Source of the DNA: Bacillota bacterium
GTDB taxonomy: Bacteria; Bacillota; Sulfobacillia; JAJZYS01; JAJYTV01
DNA length: 15,560 nt
Direction of reading: 5' to 3'
NCBI GenBank assembly: GCA_021806845.1
Contig: JAKAPV010000041.1
Location: 1 to 15,560, forward strand
Below are positions 6,324 through 13,651 of the stretch, one piece after another. The stretch's first letter is position 1; each line of letters starts with the position of its first letter. A model generated the notes under the pieces. That model had not been told where the DNA came from. It was given only the letters and a program-made list of their open reading frames with translations, and ran no database searches. The position numbers and the translations under genes are program-made.

Positions 6324-7976
6324 TTACAGAACATCCTTGGGCCGGTATCGGCCGAACACGCCGGTGAGCCGCTGCACCATCTCGCCGAGGGTCGCCTGCG
6401 CCACCACCGCGGCCTGCAGCGGTACGAGCAGGTTCTCCGTGCCGCGCGCAGCCTGCTCGAGCGCATCGAGCGCCCGCATCGCCGCGTCCTGGTCGCGGGC
6501 GGCGCGCACCGCCTGCACGCGGCGGCGCTGGGTCTCCTCGAGCTGCGGCGGGATGCGCTGCAGAGGCAGCAACTCCTCCGGCTCCGCTTGCAGGATGTTG
6601 ACGCCGATGACCTTGCGCCGCTTCGCCTCCACATCCATCTGGAAGCGGTAGGCGGCGTCCTGGATCCGGCGCTGCACGTAGCCCTGCTCGATCGCCGCGA
6701 CGGCGCCGCCGAGGTCGCGGATCTCCGCGAGGTAGTGCTCCGCCTCCTGCTCCACGAGGTCCGTGAGCCGCTCCACGTGGTAGGATCCTCCGAGCGGATC
6801 CGCGGCGTCCGCCGCGCCCGTCTCGTACGCGATCACCTGCTGCGTGCGCAGCGCGAGCAGCGCAGAGGCCTCCGTAGGCAACGCGAGCGCCTCGTCGTAC
6901 CCGTTTGTGTGCAGAGACTGGGCGCCGCCGAGCACGGCGGCGAGCGCCTGCAGGGTGACGCGGGCGATGTTCACCTGCGGCTGCTGCGCCGTCAGGGCGG
7001 AGCCCGCCGTCTGGGCATGGAAGCGCAGCATCATCGAGCGGGGATCGCGCGCGCCGCGCTCTTGCATCAGCCGTGCCCAGAGGCGTCGCGCCGCGCGGAA
7101 CTTCGCCGTCTCCTCGAAGAGATCGCTCTGGGCGTTGAAGAAGAAGGAGAGCCGCGGAGCGAACTCGTCGATGCCGAGTCCAGCCGCGACGGCCGCGTCG
7201 ACGTAGGCGAGCGCGTTCGCGAGCGTGAAGGCGACCTCCTGCGGAGCTGTCGCCCCGGCCTCGCGGATGTGATAGCCGGAGATGGAGATGGTGTGGAAGC
7301 GCGGCAAGTGCTCCTTGCAGTAGCGGAACGTGTCGGTGACGAGCCGCAGCGACGCCTCCGGCGGCAGGATGTATGTGCCGCGGGCCGTGTACTCCTTGAG
7401 GATGTCGTTCTGGATCGTGCCGCCCAGGCGGTCGCCCGGGACGCCCTGCCGGCGTCCCGCCTCCGCGTACATCAACAGGAGGATCGCCGCCGGCGCGTTG
7501 ATCGTCATCGATGTGGTGACGCGGTCGAGGGGGATCTCGTCGAACAGCAGCGCCATGTCCTCCGCCGAATCGATCGCGACCCCGACCTTGCCTACCTCGC
7601 CGAGGGCCATCGGGTCGTCGGAGTCGTAGCCCATCTGGGTCGGGAGGTCGAAGGCGACGGAGAGGCCGGTCTGCCCCTGCGACAGGAGGAAGCGAAAGCG
7701 CCGGTTCGTCTCCTCGGCGGTGCCGAAGCCGGCGTACTGGCGCATTGTCCACAGCCTGCCACGGTACATCGTCGGGAAGATGCCCCGGGTGAACGGGTAA
7801 GCCCCAGGGTAGCCGAGACCCTCTTCGCCGTGCCAAGCGTCACGGTCGGCTACCACAGGCAGTTCGATCCCGGAGAGCGTGCGAAACTCCGGTTCCCTCT
7901 CCGGGTTTCGCGATCTCCAGGGCTCGAGCGTGCCCTCCTCCCACTCCTTGCGGGGCCGGCCAGACCCTTCGTCCAT
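6324..7976 (-). CDS. mcmA1: Methylmalonyl-CoA mutase, catalytic (large) subunit without B12-binding domain
   Basis: A 550-residue TIM-barrel acyl-CoA mutase that rearranges (R)-methylmalonyl-CoA to succinyl-CoA. It has PFTRGIFPTMYRGRLWTMRQYAGFG (61-85, quoted in part: RQYAGF), LSVAFDLPTQMGYDSDDP (105-122), GTIQNDILKEY and SISGYHIREAGA (231-242). Aligned by eye to the Propionibacterium enzyme, Tyr81 and Arg199 match Tyr89 and Arg207, which mark methylmalonyl-CoA mutase rather than isobutyryl-CoA mutase (Phe and Gln there); Tyr235-His236 match Tyr243-His244. It ends at FGRY...KDVL, so the C-terminal cobalamin domain is absent and must be a separate subunit, as in archaeal-type two-part mutases. 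ATG 7976 has GGGAG 7 bases upstream, and the gene begins 25 bases after the glutamate dehydrogenase stop. Confidence 0.95.
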   Translation of the reverse strand: MDEGSGRPRKEWEEGTLEPWRSRNPEREPEFRTLSGIELPVVADRDAWHGEEGLGYPGAYPFTRGIFPTMYRGRLWTMRQYAGFGTAEETNRRFRFLLSQGQTGLSVAFDLPTQMGYDSDDPMALGEVGKVGVAIDSAEDMALLFDEIPLDRVTTSMTINAPAAILLLMYAEAGRRQGVPGDRLGGTIQNDILKEYTARGTYILPPEASLRLVTDTFRYCKEHLPRFHTISISGYHIREAGATAPQEVAFTLANALAYVDAAVAAGLGIDEFAPRLSFFFNAQSDLFEETAKFRAARRLWARLMQERGARDPRSMMLRFHAQTAGSALTAQQPQVNIARVTLQALAAVLGGAQSLHTNGYDEALALPTEASALLALRTQQVIAYETGAADAADPLGGSYHVERLTDLVEQEAEHYLAEIRDLGGAVAAIEQGYVQRRIQDAAYRFQMDVEAKRRKVIGVNILQAEPEELLPLQRIPPQLEETQRRRVQAVRAARDQDAAMRALDALEQAARGTENLLVPLQAAVVAQATLGEMVQRLTGVFGRYRPKDVL

Positions 7977-8001
7977 CCCGTTGCTCCCTTCCGGCTACCT
8001 G

Positions 8002-9258
8002 TCAGATCCAGCCGCGGGCCGACATCGCTGCGGCCAGCCGGCGGACGCCCGCGAGGTACGCGGCGTCGCGCAGGGTGGTGACATGCTCGCCGCGCATCGC
8101 CCAGATTTCGTTGAAGGCCGAAACCATCATCCTTTCCAGTTTCTCATGGACCTCTTCTTCGGGCCAGTAGAAGTTCATCGTGTTCTGCACCCATTCGAAG
8201 TAGGAGACCGTGACGCCACCCGCCGAGGCGAGGATGTCCGGGATGACCAGCACCCCCCGCGCGGCGAGCAGCGCGGCCGCCCGCGGGGTCGTGGGACCGT
8301 TCGCCGCCTCGGCCACGATCTGCGCGCGGATCTGTGCGGCAACGGGCGCCGTGATCTGGTTCTCGAGGGCTGCCGGCACCAGAATCTCGACGTCGAGCGA
8401 GAAGAACTGCTCGGGCGTGATGTTCTCGGTTCCCGGCATGCCGGCCACGCTACCGTGCTCTGCGGCGTGCCGCGCGAGCTCATCTATGTCCAGTCCGTCC
8501 GGATTGTAGGCGCCGCCGCGGATGTCCGCGACTGCGACGACCTTGCAGCCGAGTGCCTGCAGGCTGCGGACCACGTGGGATCCGACGTTGCCGAAGCCTT
8601 GCACCGCCACCCGGGCGCCCTTGAGCGACAGGCCGATCCGGTCCGCCGCCTCGCGCACCACGATCGCGCAGCCCCTGCCGGTCGCGCTGATGCGCCCCCG
8701 GGACCCGCCCAGCTCGAGCGGCTTGCCGGTGACCACGCCGGGCGCATTCCGTCCGTGCAGGCTGCGGTACTCGTCGAGCATGTAGCCCATGAGGCGCGAG
8801 TTCGTGTTGATGTCGGGTGCGGGAATGTCGATGTCCGGGCCGATGACGGGGTCGATCGCACGGATGTAGCCGCGCGCCAGCCGCTCCATCTCTTTGGCGG
8901 AGAGCAGCTGCGGGTCACAGATGACGCCGCCCTTCGCCCCTCCGTACGGGAGCCCGAGGACGGCGCACTTGAAGGTCATCCAGATGGAAAGGGCCTTGAC
9001 TTCGTCGAGGTCGACGGCCGGATGGAAGCGGACTCCGCCTTTGGTGGGACCGATGACGTCGGTATGCTGCGCACGCAGCCCGACAAATGTCTGCAGCCTG
9101 CCGTCGTCCATCCGCACAGGGATCGAGACGCTGAACACCCGCTGCGGTTCTTTCAGGAACTCGTACACCGAGGAAGGCAGCCCAAGGCGCTCTACCGCAC
9201 CGGCAATCTGGTCCTGGGCAATCCGGAATGGGTTCAGGGTCTCCAGAGATGTGGACAA
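8002..9258 (-). CDS. gdhA: Glutamate dehydrogenase (Glu/Leu/Phe/Val dehydrogenase family)
   Basis: A 418-residue protein of the short, hexameric catabolic glutamate dehydrogenase class (RocG/GudB-like). Key motifs are GPTKGGVRFHP (Lys73), the catalytic GLPYGGAKGGV (Lys109), IPAPDINT (Asp149) and the dinucleotide fold VQGFGNVGSH (219-228), followed by VAVADIRGG with an acidic residue that favours NAD(H). It converts glutamate to 2-oxoglutarate and ammonium; the related Leu and Val dehydrogenases share the fold, but the motifs and length fit glutamate best. The start is TTG at 9258 with GGGAGG six bases upstream. It heads the run of genes for propionyl-CoA metabolism, which suggests joint control of amino-acid breakdown. 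A likely promoter lies just upstream. Confidence 0.92.
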   Translation of the reverse strand: MSTSLETLNPFRIAQDQIAGAVERLGLPSSVYEFLKEPQRVFSVSIPVRMDDGRLQTFVGLRAQHTDVIGPTKGGVRFHPAVDLDEVKALSIWMTFKCAVLGLPYGGAKGGVICDPQLLSAKEMERLARGYIRAIDPVIGPDIDIPAPDINTNSRLMGYMLDEYRSLHGRNAPGVVTGKPLELGGSRGRISATGRGCAIVVREAADRIGLSLKGARVAVQGFGNVGSHVVRSLQALGCKVVAVADIRGGAYNPDGLDIDELARHAAEHGSVAGMPGTENITPEQFFSLDVEILVPAALENQITAPVAAQIRAQIVAEAANGPTTPRAAALLAARGVLVIPDILASAGGVTVSYFEWVQNTMNFYWPEEEVHEKLERMMVSAFNEIWAMRGEHVTTLRDAAYLAGVRRLAAAMSARGWI

Positions 9259-9305
9259 GGTGTTCCTCCCGACGCAGACCTAACGCCCGGACGGCCGCAC
9301 TACTC

Positions 9306-9341
9306 CCTACGAAGTATAGCGCGCAACCGGCCCGGGCGAAA
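9306..9341 (-). promoter_or_regulatory. Candidate housekeeping promoter of the gdhA operon
   Basis: In the 96-base gap between yajC and gdhA, the minus strand has TATACT (9313-9318), a 5-of-6 match to the -10 consensus. The hexamer 17 bases upstream (TTTCGC, 9336-9341) is a poor -35. The predicted start of transcription would be about 50 bases ahead of the gdhA start codon, leaving room for its ribosome-binding site. I see no terminator for yajC in this gap, so read-through from the yajC side is also possible. Confidence 0.38.
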
Positions 9342-9354
9342 CAGTAAATAGGAA

Positions 9355-9714
9355 TTACTGATCAGCAGGTGTCTCGTCGTTCTTCTCTTCGTCAGGGCGG
9401 GCCGCCTTCGGCGTCTTGGCCCTGGGCTCGGTCGCCTTCTTGTCCTTGCCCACCAGCACCTGCGCCACCGAGGAGCGCGAGACGGTCACCTCTACCTTGT
9501 CCGCAATGCGAACCAGTGCCGTGTCCTCGCTGAGGTCCACGACCGTGCCGTGCAGTCCTCCCATCGTGACCACCCGGGCGCCGCGCTGCAGGCTCTTGAT
9601 CATATCCTCGCGCCGCTTCTGCTCTTGCCGCTGCGGACGCAGGAGCAGGAACCAGAAGATGGCGATCAGGACGACAAACCATAGGATAGTCACGACAGGA
9701 GAATTCAAACTCAA
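9355..9714 (-). CDS. yajC: YajC, SecDF-associated preprotein translocase subunit
   Basis: A 119-residue membrane protein with one N-terminal transmembrane helix (about residues 8-26, IFWFLLLRPQRQEQKRRE at its end). The canonical YajC core follows (MIKSLQRGARVVTMGGLHGTV, about 38-58), then a charged Lys/Glu/Pro-rich tail (about 88-119). YajC binds SecDF and assists protein export. The start is TTG at 9714, with GGAGG 7 bases upstream. In Firmicutes yajC commonly lies downstream of ruvB, queA and tgt. Here it directly follows rsgI, about 70 bases after its stop, on the same strand. Confidence 0.95.
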   Translation of the reverse strand: MSLNSPVVTILWFVVLIAIFWFLLLRPQRQEQKRREDMIKSLQRGARVVTMGGLHGTVVDLSEDTALVRIADKVEVTVSRSSVAQVLVGKDKKATEPRAKTPKAARPDEEKNDETPADQ

Positions 9715-9783
9715 AACGTTGCCTCCTCAGGACAAGTATGCCTGAGTTTGTGCTTCGACAGCCGCAAGGAGGCTCCTGCACCG

Positions 9784-11040
9784 CTAATTGTCGCCGGATC
9801 CGCTGCCGGAGTCGCCGCCCTGCTGCGTGTATTGAGAGGACCCGTCGCCACTGGATCCGCTGCCGCCACCAGGCAGCAGCTGAAGGACTCCGCCGCTCCC
9901 CGAGCTGTTGCCGGAGTCGCCGCCGGAGGAGCCGGTTCCGGCCGACGAATTGCCGCCGGAGTTGCCTGGGACGATCTGCAGCACCCCGCTGCCGCCATCC
10001 CCGTGGCCATGTCCCTGCCCCTTGCCATGGCCCTGTCCCTTGCCATGTCCCTTGCCGTTGCCTGCGCCCTGTCCGTTGTCGCCGTTGCCGTTGCCGTTGC
10101 CTGCTCCCCCACCATTGTGCCCCTGCGTACCGTTGCCATTCCCATTGTCCTCCAGGATGACGCTGGTGCCGGAGGGCGAGATGACGATCACGGGCGGCTG
10201 GGAGTTCTGCTTCTGCACAGTCGGAGGCTGGACCGGCGCGGTGTTGGAAGGCTGCTGTGTCTTGGTGCCGGTGAGGATGGGCAGCACCGCCTGCCCCGCC
10301 GGAGTCGAGGCGACGCGCTCGATCTCGCTGCCAAGGTGACGACCCTTGAAGTTCTGCAGCTTGACCCTGAGTCCGGCGCTCGCAAAGGTCTCGTACACCG
10401 CGTAGACGCCCGGCGAAACGTTGGCTTGCCTCGCCTTCGCGCGCAGCCAGTCCGGAAGGATCATCGCCGAGACGATGCCGTGCGTTCCGCGGGTGGCCAG
10501 GAACGCCTTGCCCATCGCCCGCGAGGCAAGCAGCTGCTGGCGCACGGCAGGGGGCACCTTCGTGCGGTTGCCGGCTGGGTATGTAGTGAGGATCACCGAA
10601 GCGTCGCTCCCCCGCGCCAGGAACCCGTCCTTGGCGGACGCGGCCATGACGGCGGCGACGGCCTGCGAAAGCAGGTCGCCCTGCAGGGACTGCACCTGAG
10701 AGAGCACGTTCCGGCCGTCCGCGTCCAAGCCTTGCGCGGAGAGGACGGCGCCGCTTGCGGTCAGCGCGAACTGCACGCTCGGGTTCACGTCGACGGTGGC
10801 GTACGCCGCGACCTGCGCACTGGCCTGGGGCAACGCCGCGGGCAGCAGCGCGAGCACGACGGCCAGCGCCGCTGCGGCGTAGCCGTACGGGCGCAGCCGT
10901 GCGGAGGGCACGAACCGGCGCTGCGTCATTTCGATCTCTTGCCCGACAACCGCCAGCGGCGCGCGGATGCGCGCGAAGCGGCCGCCCGGCAGGAGCACGA
11001 TGGCATAACTGCCCCGTCGCTCAAGCACCAGCGCGCGCAT
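9784..11040 (-). CDS. rsgI: RsgI-like transmembrane anti-sigma-I factor with low-complexity extracellular tail
   Basis: A 418-residue protein. Residues 1-50 form the cytoplasmic anti-sigma domain (RsgI N-terminal type: a short beta-rich segment containing VVGQEI), followed by one transmembrane helix at about 53-72. The conserved extracellular domain begins with YATVDVNPSVQFAL (80-93), the hallmark of RsgI proteins; the Asn86-Pro87 pair matches the site where RsgI homologues are reported to cleave themselves. It continues to about residue 260. From about 297 to the end the sequence is Gly, Asn, Ser, His and Lys rich and probably disordered, with KGQGHG repeats and two copies of GVLQ(I/L)(V/L)PG. 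No carbohydrate-binding or enzyme domain is seen in the tail, unlike many clostridial RsgI proteins. Its ATG overlaps the sigI stop (TGATG), so the pair is translationally coupled. It should hold SigI at the membrane until a signal triggers proteolysis. Confidence 0.88.
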   Translation of the reverse strand: MRALVLERRGSYAIVLLPGGRFARIRAPLAVVGQEIEMTQRRFVPSARLRPYGYAAAALAVVLALLPAALPQASAQVAAYATVDVNPSVQFALTASGAVLSAQGLDADGRNVLSQVQSLQGDLLSQAVAAVMAASAKDGFLARGSDASVILTTYPAGNRTKVPPAVRQQLLASRAMGKAFLATRGTHGIVSAMILPDWLRAKARQANVSPGVYAVYETFASAGLRVKLQNFKGRHLGSEIERVASTPAGQAVLPILTGTKTQQPSNTAPVQPPTVQKQNSQPPVIVISPSGTSVILEDNGNGNGTQGHNGGGAGNGNGNGDNGQGAGNGKGHGKGQGHGKGQGHGHGDGGSGVLQIVPGNSGGNSSAGTGSSGGDSGNSSGSGGVLQLLPGGGSGSSGDGSSQYTQQGGDSGSGSGDN

Positions 11041-11777
11041 CAGTCGTCACCGCCCGTCCGGAAGTATGAATGCAGGTAAGGGTAGTCGCCGCATAGCGCA
11101 ACTGCTACGGCAACGATGAACTTGCGGTGCCGCTCGAGGGTCTTCCTGCTCAGGGCGACCTCCTCCTCCAGCTGCCGCATCGGCAGGCTGCCGCGCTCCA
11201 GCAGGTGCTGCCTCAGTTCTTTCCGGCGCGCAACCAGCGCGGCAACCTCCGTCGCAGCGGCCCTCGCATCGCGATGGCGCGGCGCGATGCGCACGAGGTC
11301 GGCGAAGTGGATGCCGAAGGCGGAAAGCGCCTTCTGGTAGCGGAGGATCTCCTCGCGGCGCTCCTCCTGGGCAGTGAGCTCCCGGTGGGCGGTGATGGCC
11401 GCCTCCGCCTCCAGCGGCAGCTGGGGCTCCGGGTCGCCGTCCTCGGTCTGCAGCGAGCTGAGCGGGATCTCCCTGCGCTGTCCTTCCCTGCGGTAATGGT
11501 CGATCAGGCGACGCTTGATCACCGTTTCCGCGAAGGGCAGGAAGTTTCCGCTGCGATCGGGGTCGAAGCGGTCGATCGCTTCGTTGAACGCCATCAGCGC
11601 GACCGACACTTCGTCGTCCTCGCCGAGTCGCACGTAGCGGCCGACCGTCCGGGTCGTCGCCCGCAGGACGAAGGGCGTGAAGCGCTCGATGAGCCGTTCG
11701 CGCGCCGCCTTGTCCGACTGCGCACGCGCAACGTCCGCAGGTGCCGGACGAGTGCCTGGCAGGAAGCTCACGACCAC
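11040..11777 (-). CDS. sigI: RNA polymerase sigma factor SigI
   Basis: A 245-residue alternative sigma factor of the SigI group. The sigma-2 region (about 27-98) contains EVSVALMAFNEAIDRFD and GNFLPFAETVIKRRLIDHYRRE, typical SigI signatures. The C-terminal SigI-specific DNA-binding part (about 145-240) contains FGIHFADLVRIAPRHRDAR and RKTLERHRKFIVAVAVAL. In Bacillus SigI responds to heat and envelope stress; in cellulolytic clostridia it controls polysaccharide-degrading enzymes. The start is GTG at 11777 or GTG at 11771; the second has GAGG 7 bases upstream, the first GGAG about 10 bases upstream. It is coupled to rsgI downstream, and a CCCCC/CGAA promoter-like pair lies just ahead of it, which suggests it drives its own transcription. 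Confidence 0.93.
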   Translation of the reverse strand: MVVSFLPGTRPAPADVARAQSDKAARERLIERFTPFVLRATTRTVGRYVRLGEDDEVSVALMAFNEAIDRFDPDRSGNFLPFAETVIKRRLIDHYRREGQRREIPLSSLQTEDGDPEPQLPLEAEAAITAHRELTAQEERREEILRYQKALSAFGIHFADLVRIAPRHRDARAAATEVAALVARRKELRQHLLERGSLPMRQLEEEVALSRKTLERHRKFIVAVAVALCGDYPYLHSYFRTGGDD

Positions 11778-11801
11778 ACCTCGCTCGCTCCGACTACATC
11801 A

Positions 11802-11829
11802 TTCGAAGGACACTTCACAAATGTGGGGG
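11802..11829 (-). promoter_or_regulatory. Putative SigI-type autoregulatory promoter
   Basis: On the minus strand, CCCCC (11825-11829) begins immediately after the stop codon of the DUF2905 gene, and CGAA (11802-11805) lies 19 bases further on, 24 bases ahead of the sigI start. SigI promoters in Bacillus and Clostridium thermocellum are known for a C-run at -35 and CGAA at -10, and sigI operons are autoregulated. The elements and position fit. The exact spacing expected for this lineage is unknown to me, so the call is tentative. Confidence 0.6.
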
Positions 11830-12045
11830 CTAGCGCCGGAAGAAGAGATAACCGACCAGCGAAAGCAGCAGGCTGAGCAGCAGGCTGGTACCGAGCGGCA
11901 GGTACAGGGCGAAGTTGCCGCGATGAATGTAGAAGTCTCCGGGCACCCGGCTGAAGGGGCCGATCCGCCCGAGCAGCGCAACGAGCAGTCCGAAGGCGAA
12001 CAAGGCACCGCCGAGCGCCATCAGGATCCGGCCGATCTGTGCCAT
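11830..12045 (-). CDS. DUF2905 family small membrane protein
   Basis: A 71-residue protein with two transmembrane helices (about 6-25 and 50-68). Between them is RVPGDFYIHRGNFALYLPLGTSLLLS, which carries the family's G-[DR]-x-x-[IY]-x-R-G-N-F-x-x-Y-x-P-[LI]-x-T-S pattern (DUF2905, quoted in part). The function is unknown. The gene is almost always found close to ruvB in Firmicutes and related bacteria, as here, where its ATG follows the ruvB stop by four bases. The AGGAGGT inside the end of ruvB is about 13 bases away and GAGG only two, so translation probably depends on coupling with ruvB. The same frame is open for 65 more codons upstream, antisense-free but overlapping ruvB, and is not used. 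Confidence 0.88.
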   Translation of the reverse strand: MAQIGRILMALGGALFAFGLLVALLGRIGPFSRVPGDFYIHRGNFALYLPLGTSLLLSLLLSLVGYLFFRR

Positions 12046-12049
12046 GTCC

Positions 12050-13060
12050 TCAGAAGAGACCTCCTGACGTCGGCGGCATGCCGGCCCACGCGCGCCCTGC
12101 CGCGGACAGCTGCCTGCCGCGCGGCGTCCGTTCCAAAAGTCCGATCTGCAGGAGATATGGCTCGACGACGTCCTCGAGCGTGTCGCTCTCCTGCCCGAGC
12201 GCCGCCGCGAGCGTCTCGAGGCCGGAGGGACCCCCGCCATAGGCCCTGGCTAAAAGTTCGATGTATTCCCGGTCCAGCCGATCGAGCCCGTGCTGGTCCA
12301 CTTCCAGGAGGTCCATGCCAGAGAGCGCCACTGCCTCGGTGACAATCCCCTGGCCGCGCACCTGGGCGTAGTCCCGCAGGCGCCGCAGGAGCCGGTTCGC
12401 GATCCGCGGCGTGCCGCGCGCGCGCTGCGCGATGTGGCCAACCCCTTCGGGCTCGATCGGCACCTCCAGGATGCGCGCCGCCCTGCGCACCACGGCCGAG
12501 AGTTCCTCCTCGGTATAGAACTGCAGGTGGCAGACGACGCCGAAGCGTTCCCGCAGAGGTAGGCTCAAAAGCCCGCTGCGCGTCGTGGCGCCGACCAGCG
12601 TAAAGCGGGGAAGGTCGATGCGCAGCGTGCGCGCGCCCGGGCCCTTGCCGATCACGATGTCGAGCGCCCCGTCCTCCATCGCCGGGTAGAGGATCTCCTC
12701 GACGGTGCGGGGCAGCCGATGGATCTCGTCGATGAACAGCACGTCGCCGTCGCCGAGGTTCGTCAGCGTCGCGGCGAGATCGCTCGGCCGCTCGATCGCG
12801 GGGCCGCTCGTGACCCGGATGGACGCCCCCATCTCCCGCGCGATGACGTGCGCGAGTGTCGTCTTCCCGAGTCCAGGCGGGCCGTGCAGCAGCACGTGGT
12901 CCAAGGACTCCTGACGGCTGCGGGCGGCTTCGATGAAGACGCGCAGCTGCTCGCGCACGCGCTCTTGCCCGATGCACTCGTCGAGCGTTTGCGGCCGCAG
13001 CCCGAGGTCCATGCGGATGTCCTCCTCGCGCTCACGGCTGGTCACGATGCGCTCGTCCAC
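12050..13060 (-). CDS. ruvB: Holliday junction branch migration ATPase RuvB
   Basis: A full-length 336-residue AAA+ motor that drives RuvA-bound Holliday junctions. Walker A is GPPGLGKTT (60-68), Walker B is LFIDEIHR (108-115), sensor 1 is in VGATTRSGLLS (156-166), and the arginine finger is likely Arg170 in LPLRERFG. The C-terminal winged-helix DNA-binding domain contains RGTPRIANRLLRRLRDYAQ and ends with RTPRGR and GRAWAG. The GTG start at 13060 has AGGAGG 8 bases upstream, which overlaps the end of ruvA. It works with RuvA and RuvC, encoded just upstream, in recombinational repair. Confidence 0.98.
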   Translation of the reverse strand: MDERIVTSREREEDIRMDLGLRPQTLDECIGQERVREQLRVFIEAARSRQESLDHVLLHGPPGLGKTTLAHVIAREMGASIRVTSGPAIERPSDLAATLTNLGDGDVLFIDEIHRLPRTVEEILYPAMEDGALDIVIGKGPGARTLRIDLPRFTLVGATTRSGLLSLPLRERFGVVCHLQFYTEEELSAVVRRAARILEVPIEPEGVGHIAQRARGTPRIANRLLRRLRDYAQVRGQGIVTEAVALSGMDLLEVDQHGLDRLDREYIELLARAYGGGPSGLETLAAALGQESDTLEDVVEPYLLQIGLLERTPRGRQLSAAGRAWAGMPPTSGGLF

Positions 13061-13072
13061 CGCACTCGCCTC

Positions 13073-13651
13073 CTACGCCCTCGCTTTGCCGGCGCGCGCC
13101 AGCGCGTGGCGCACCCGGTCCTCAACGGATCCCTCCGCTCCCGCCAGAAGCTCTTGCGCCCGCCGTTCGGGGAGCCCGAGCGCCAGAAGCGCCAGCATCG
13201 CCTCGTCCTGCACCGCGGCCGTCAGGGGCTGCGCCGCGTCGCCCATGCCGGCTTGCAGCCGGTCGCGCAGCTCGAGGACGATGCGCGCCGCGAGCTTGCG
13301 CCCGACGCCGGGGGCCTTGGTCAGTTGCCGCTCGTCGCCCTGCGCCACGGCGAGGGCGAGACCGCTCGGCGAGAACTGCGAGAGGAGCGCCAGCGCGACC
13401 CGCGGCCCGACACCGGAGACCGACAGCAGCAGGCCGAACAGCCGATCTTCCTCAGCGCTCAAAAAGCCGTAGAGCGACACGTCGTCCTCGCGGACGATCA
13501 TGCGCGTCGTGACGCTCACTTCCCCTCCCTGCGAGGCGAGGTGCGCCACGGTGCCGGGTGTTGCATACACCCGGAAGGCGATGCCGTGCACATCCAGGAC
13601 GACGGCGTCGTCCTCGCGGACCCGTACGGTACCCCGGAGTCCCGCGATCAA
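13073..13651 (-). CDS. ruvA: Holliday junction DNA helicase subunit RuvA
   Basis: A 192-residue protein with the usual start MIAGLRGTV, here from a TTG at 13651. Domain I is the OB fold (1-62), ending in REDDVSLYGF. Domain II has two helix-hairpin-helix motifs, SVSGVGPRVALALL (77-90) and KAPGVGRKLAARIVLEL (112-128), which contact the junction. A flexible linker leads to the C-terminal RuvB-binding domain (about 145-190, DEAMLALLALGLPERRAQELL). The start overlaps the ruvC stop (TTGA), showing translational coupling; GGGAGG lies about 10 bases upstream. The frame is open for 13 more codons, but the canonical N-terminus fixes the start. Confidence 0.97.
   Translation of the reverse strand: MIAGLRGTVRVREDDAVVLDVHGIAFRVYATPGTVAHLASQGGEVSVTTRMIVREDDVSLYGFLSAEEDRLFGLLLSVSGVGPRVALALLSQFSPSGLALAVAQGDERQLTKAPGVGRKLAARIVLELRDRLQAGMGDAAQPLTAAVQDEAMLALLALGLPERRAQELLAGAEGSVEDRVRHALARAGKARA

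Noticed and set aside
6308..6334. ATG at 6334 as the epimerase start.
   Set aside because: It lies inside the mutase gene and upstream of the AAGGAGG site; the TTG at 6310 is correctly spaced and gives the usual epimerase N-terminus.
5914..7836. A 640-codon open frame on the minus strand overlapping the mutase and epimerase genes.
   Set aside because: It is a shadow frame in very GC-rich DNA: Arg/Pro/Ala-rich with no family signature, and it overlaps two fully recognisable genes.
6276..8081. A 601-codon open frame on the plus strand opposite the mutase gene.
   Set aside because: It is antisense to a convincing methylmalonyl-CoA mutase, has an Arg/Leu/Val/Asp-biased composition and no domain.
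9726..9746. Inverted repeat CTCAGG/CCTGAG between rsgI and yajC as a terminator.
   Set aside because: The stem is only six bases with a nine-base loop, and on the coding strand it runs into the yajC ribosome-binding site with no U-run.
9990..10130. Short repeated DNA units that could be taken for a CRISPR-like or minisatellite array.
   Set aside because: The repeats are 6-18 bases, irregular, in frame, and code for KGQGHG and NGNG units of the RsgI tail; there are no spacers of constant length.
9748..11079. A 443-codon plus-strand frame opposite rsgI.
   Set aside because: rsgI has the conserved DxNPS motif, a membrane helix and translational coupling to sigI; the opposite frame has no recognisable features.
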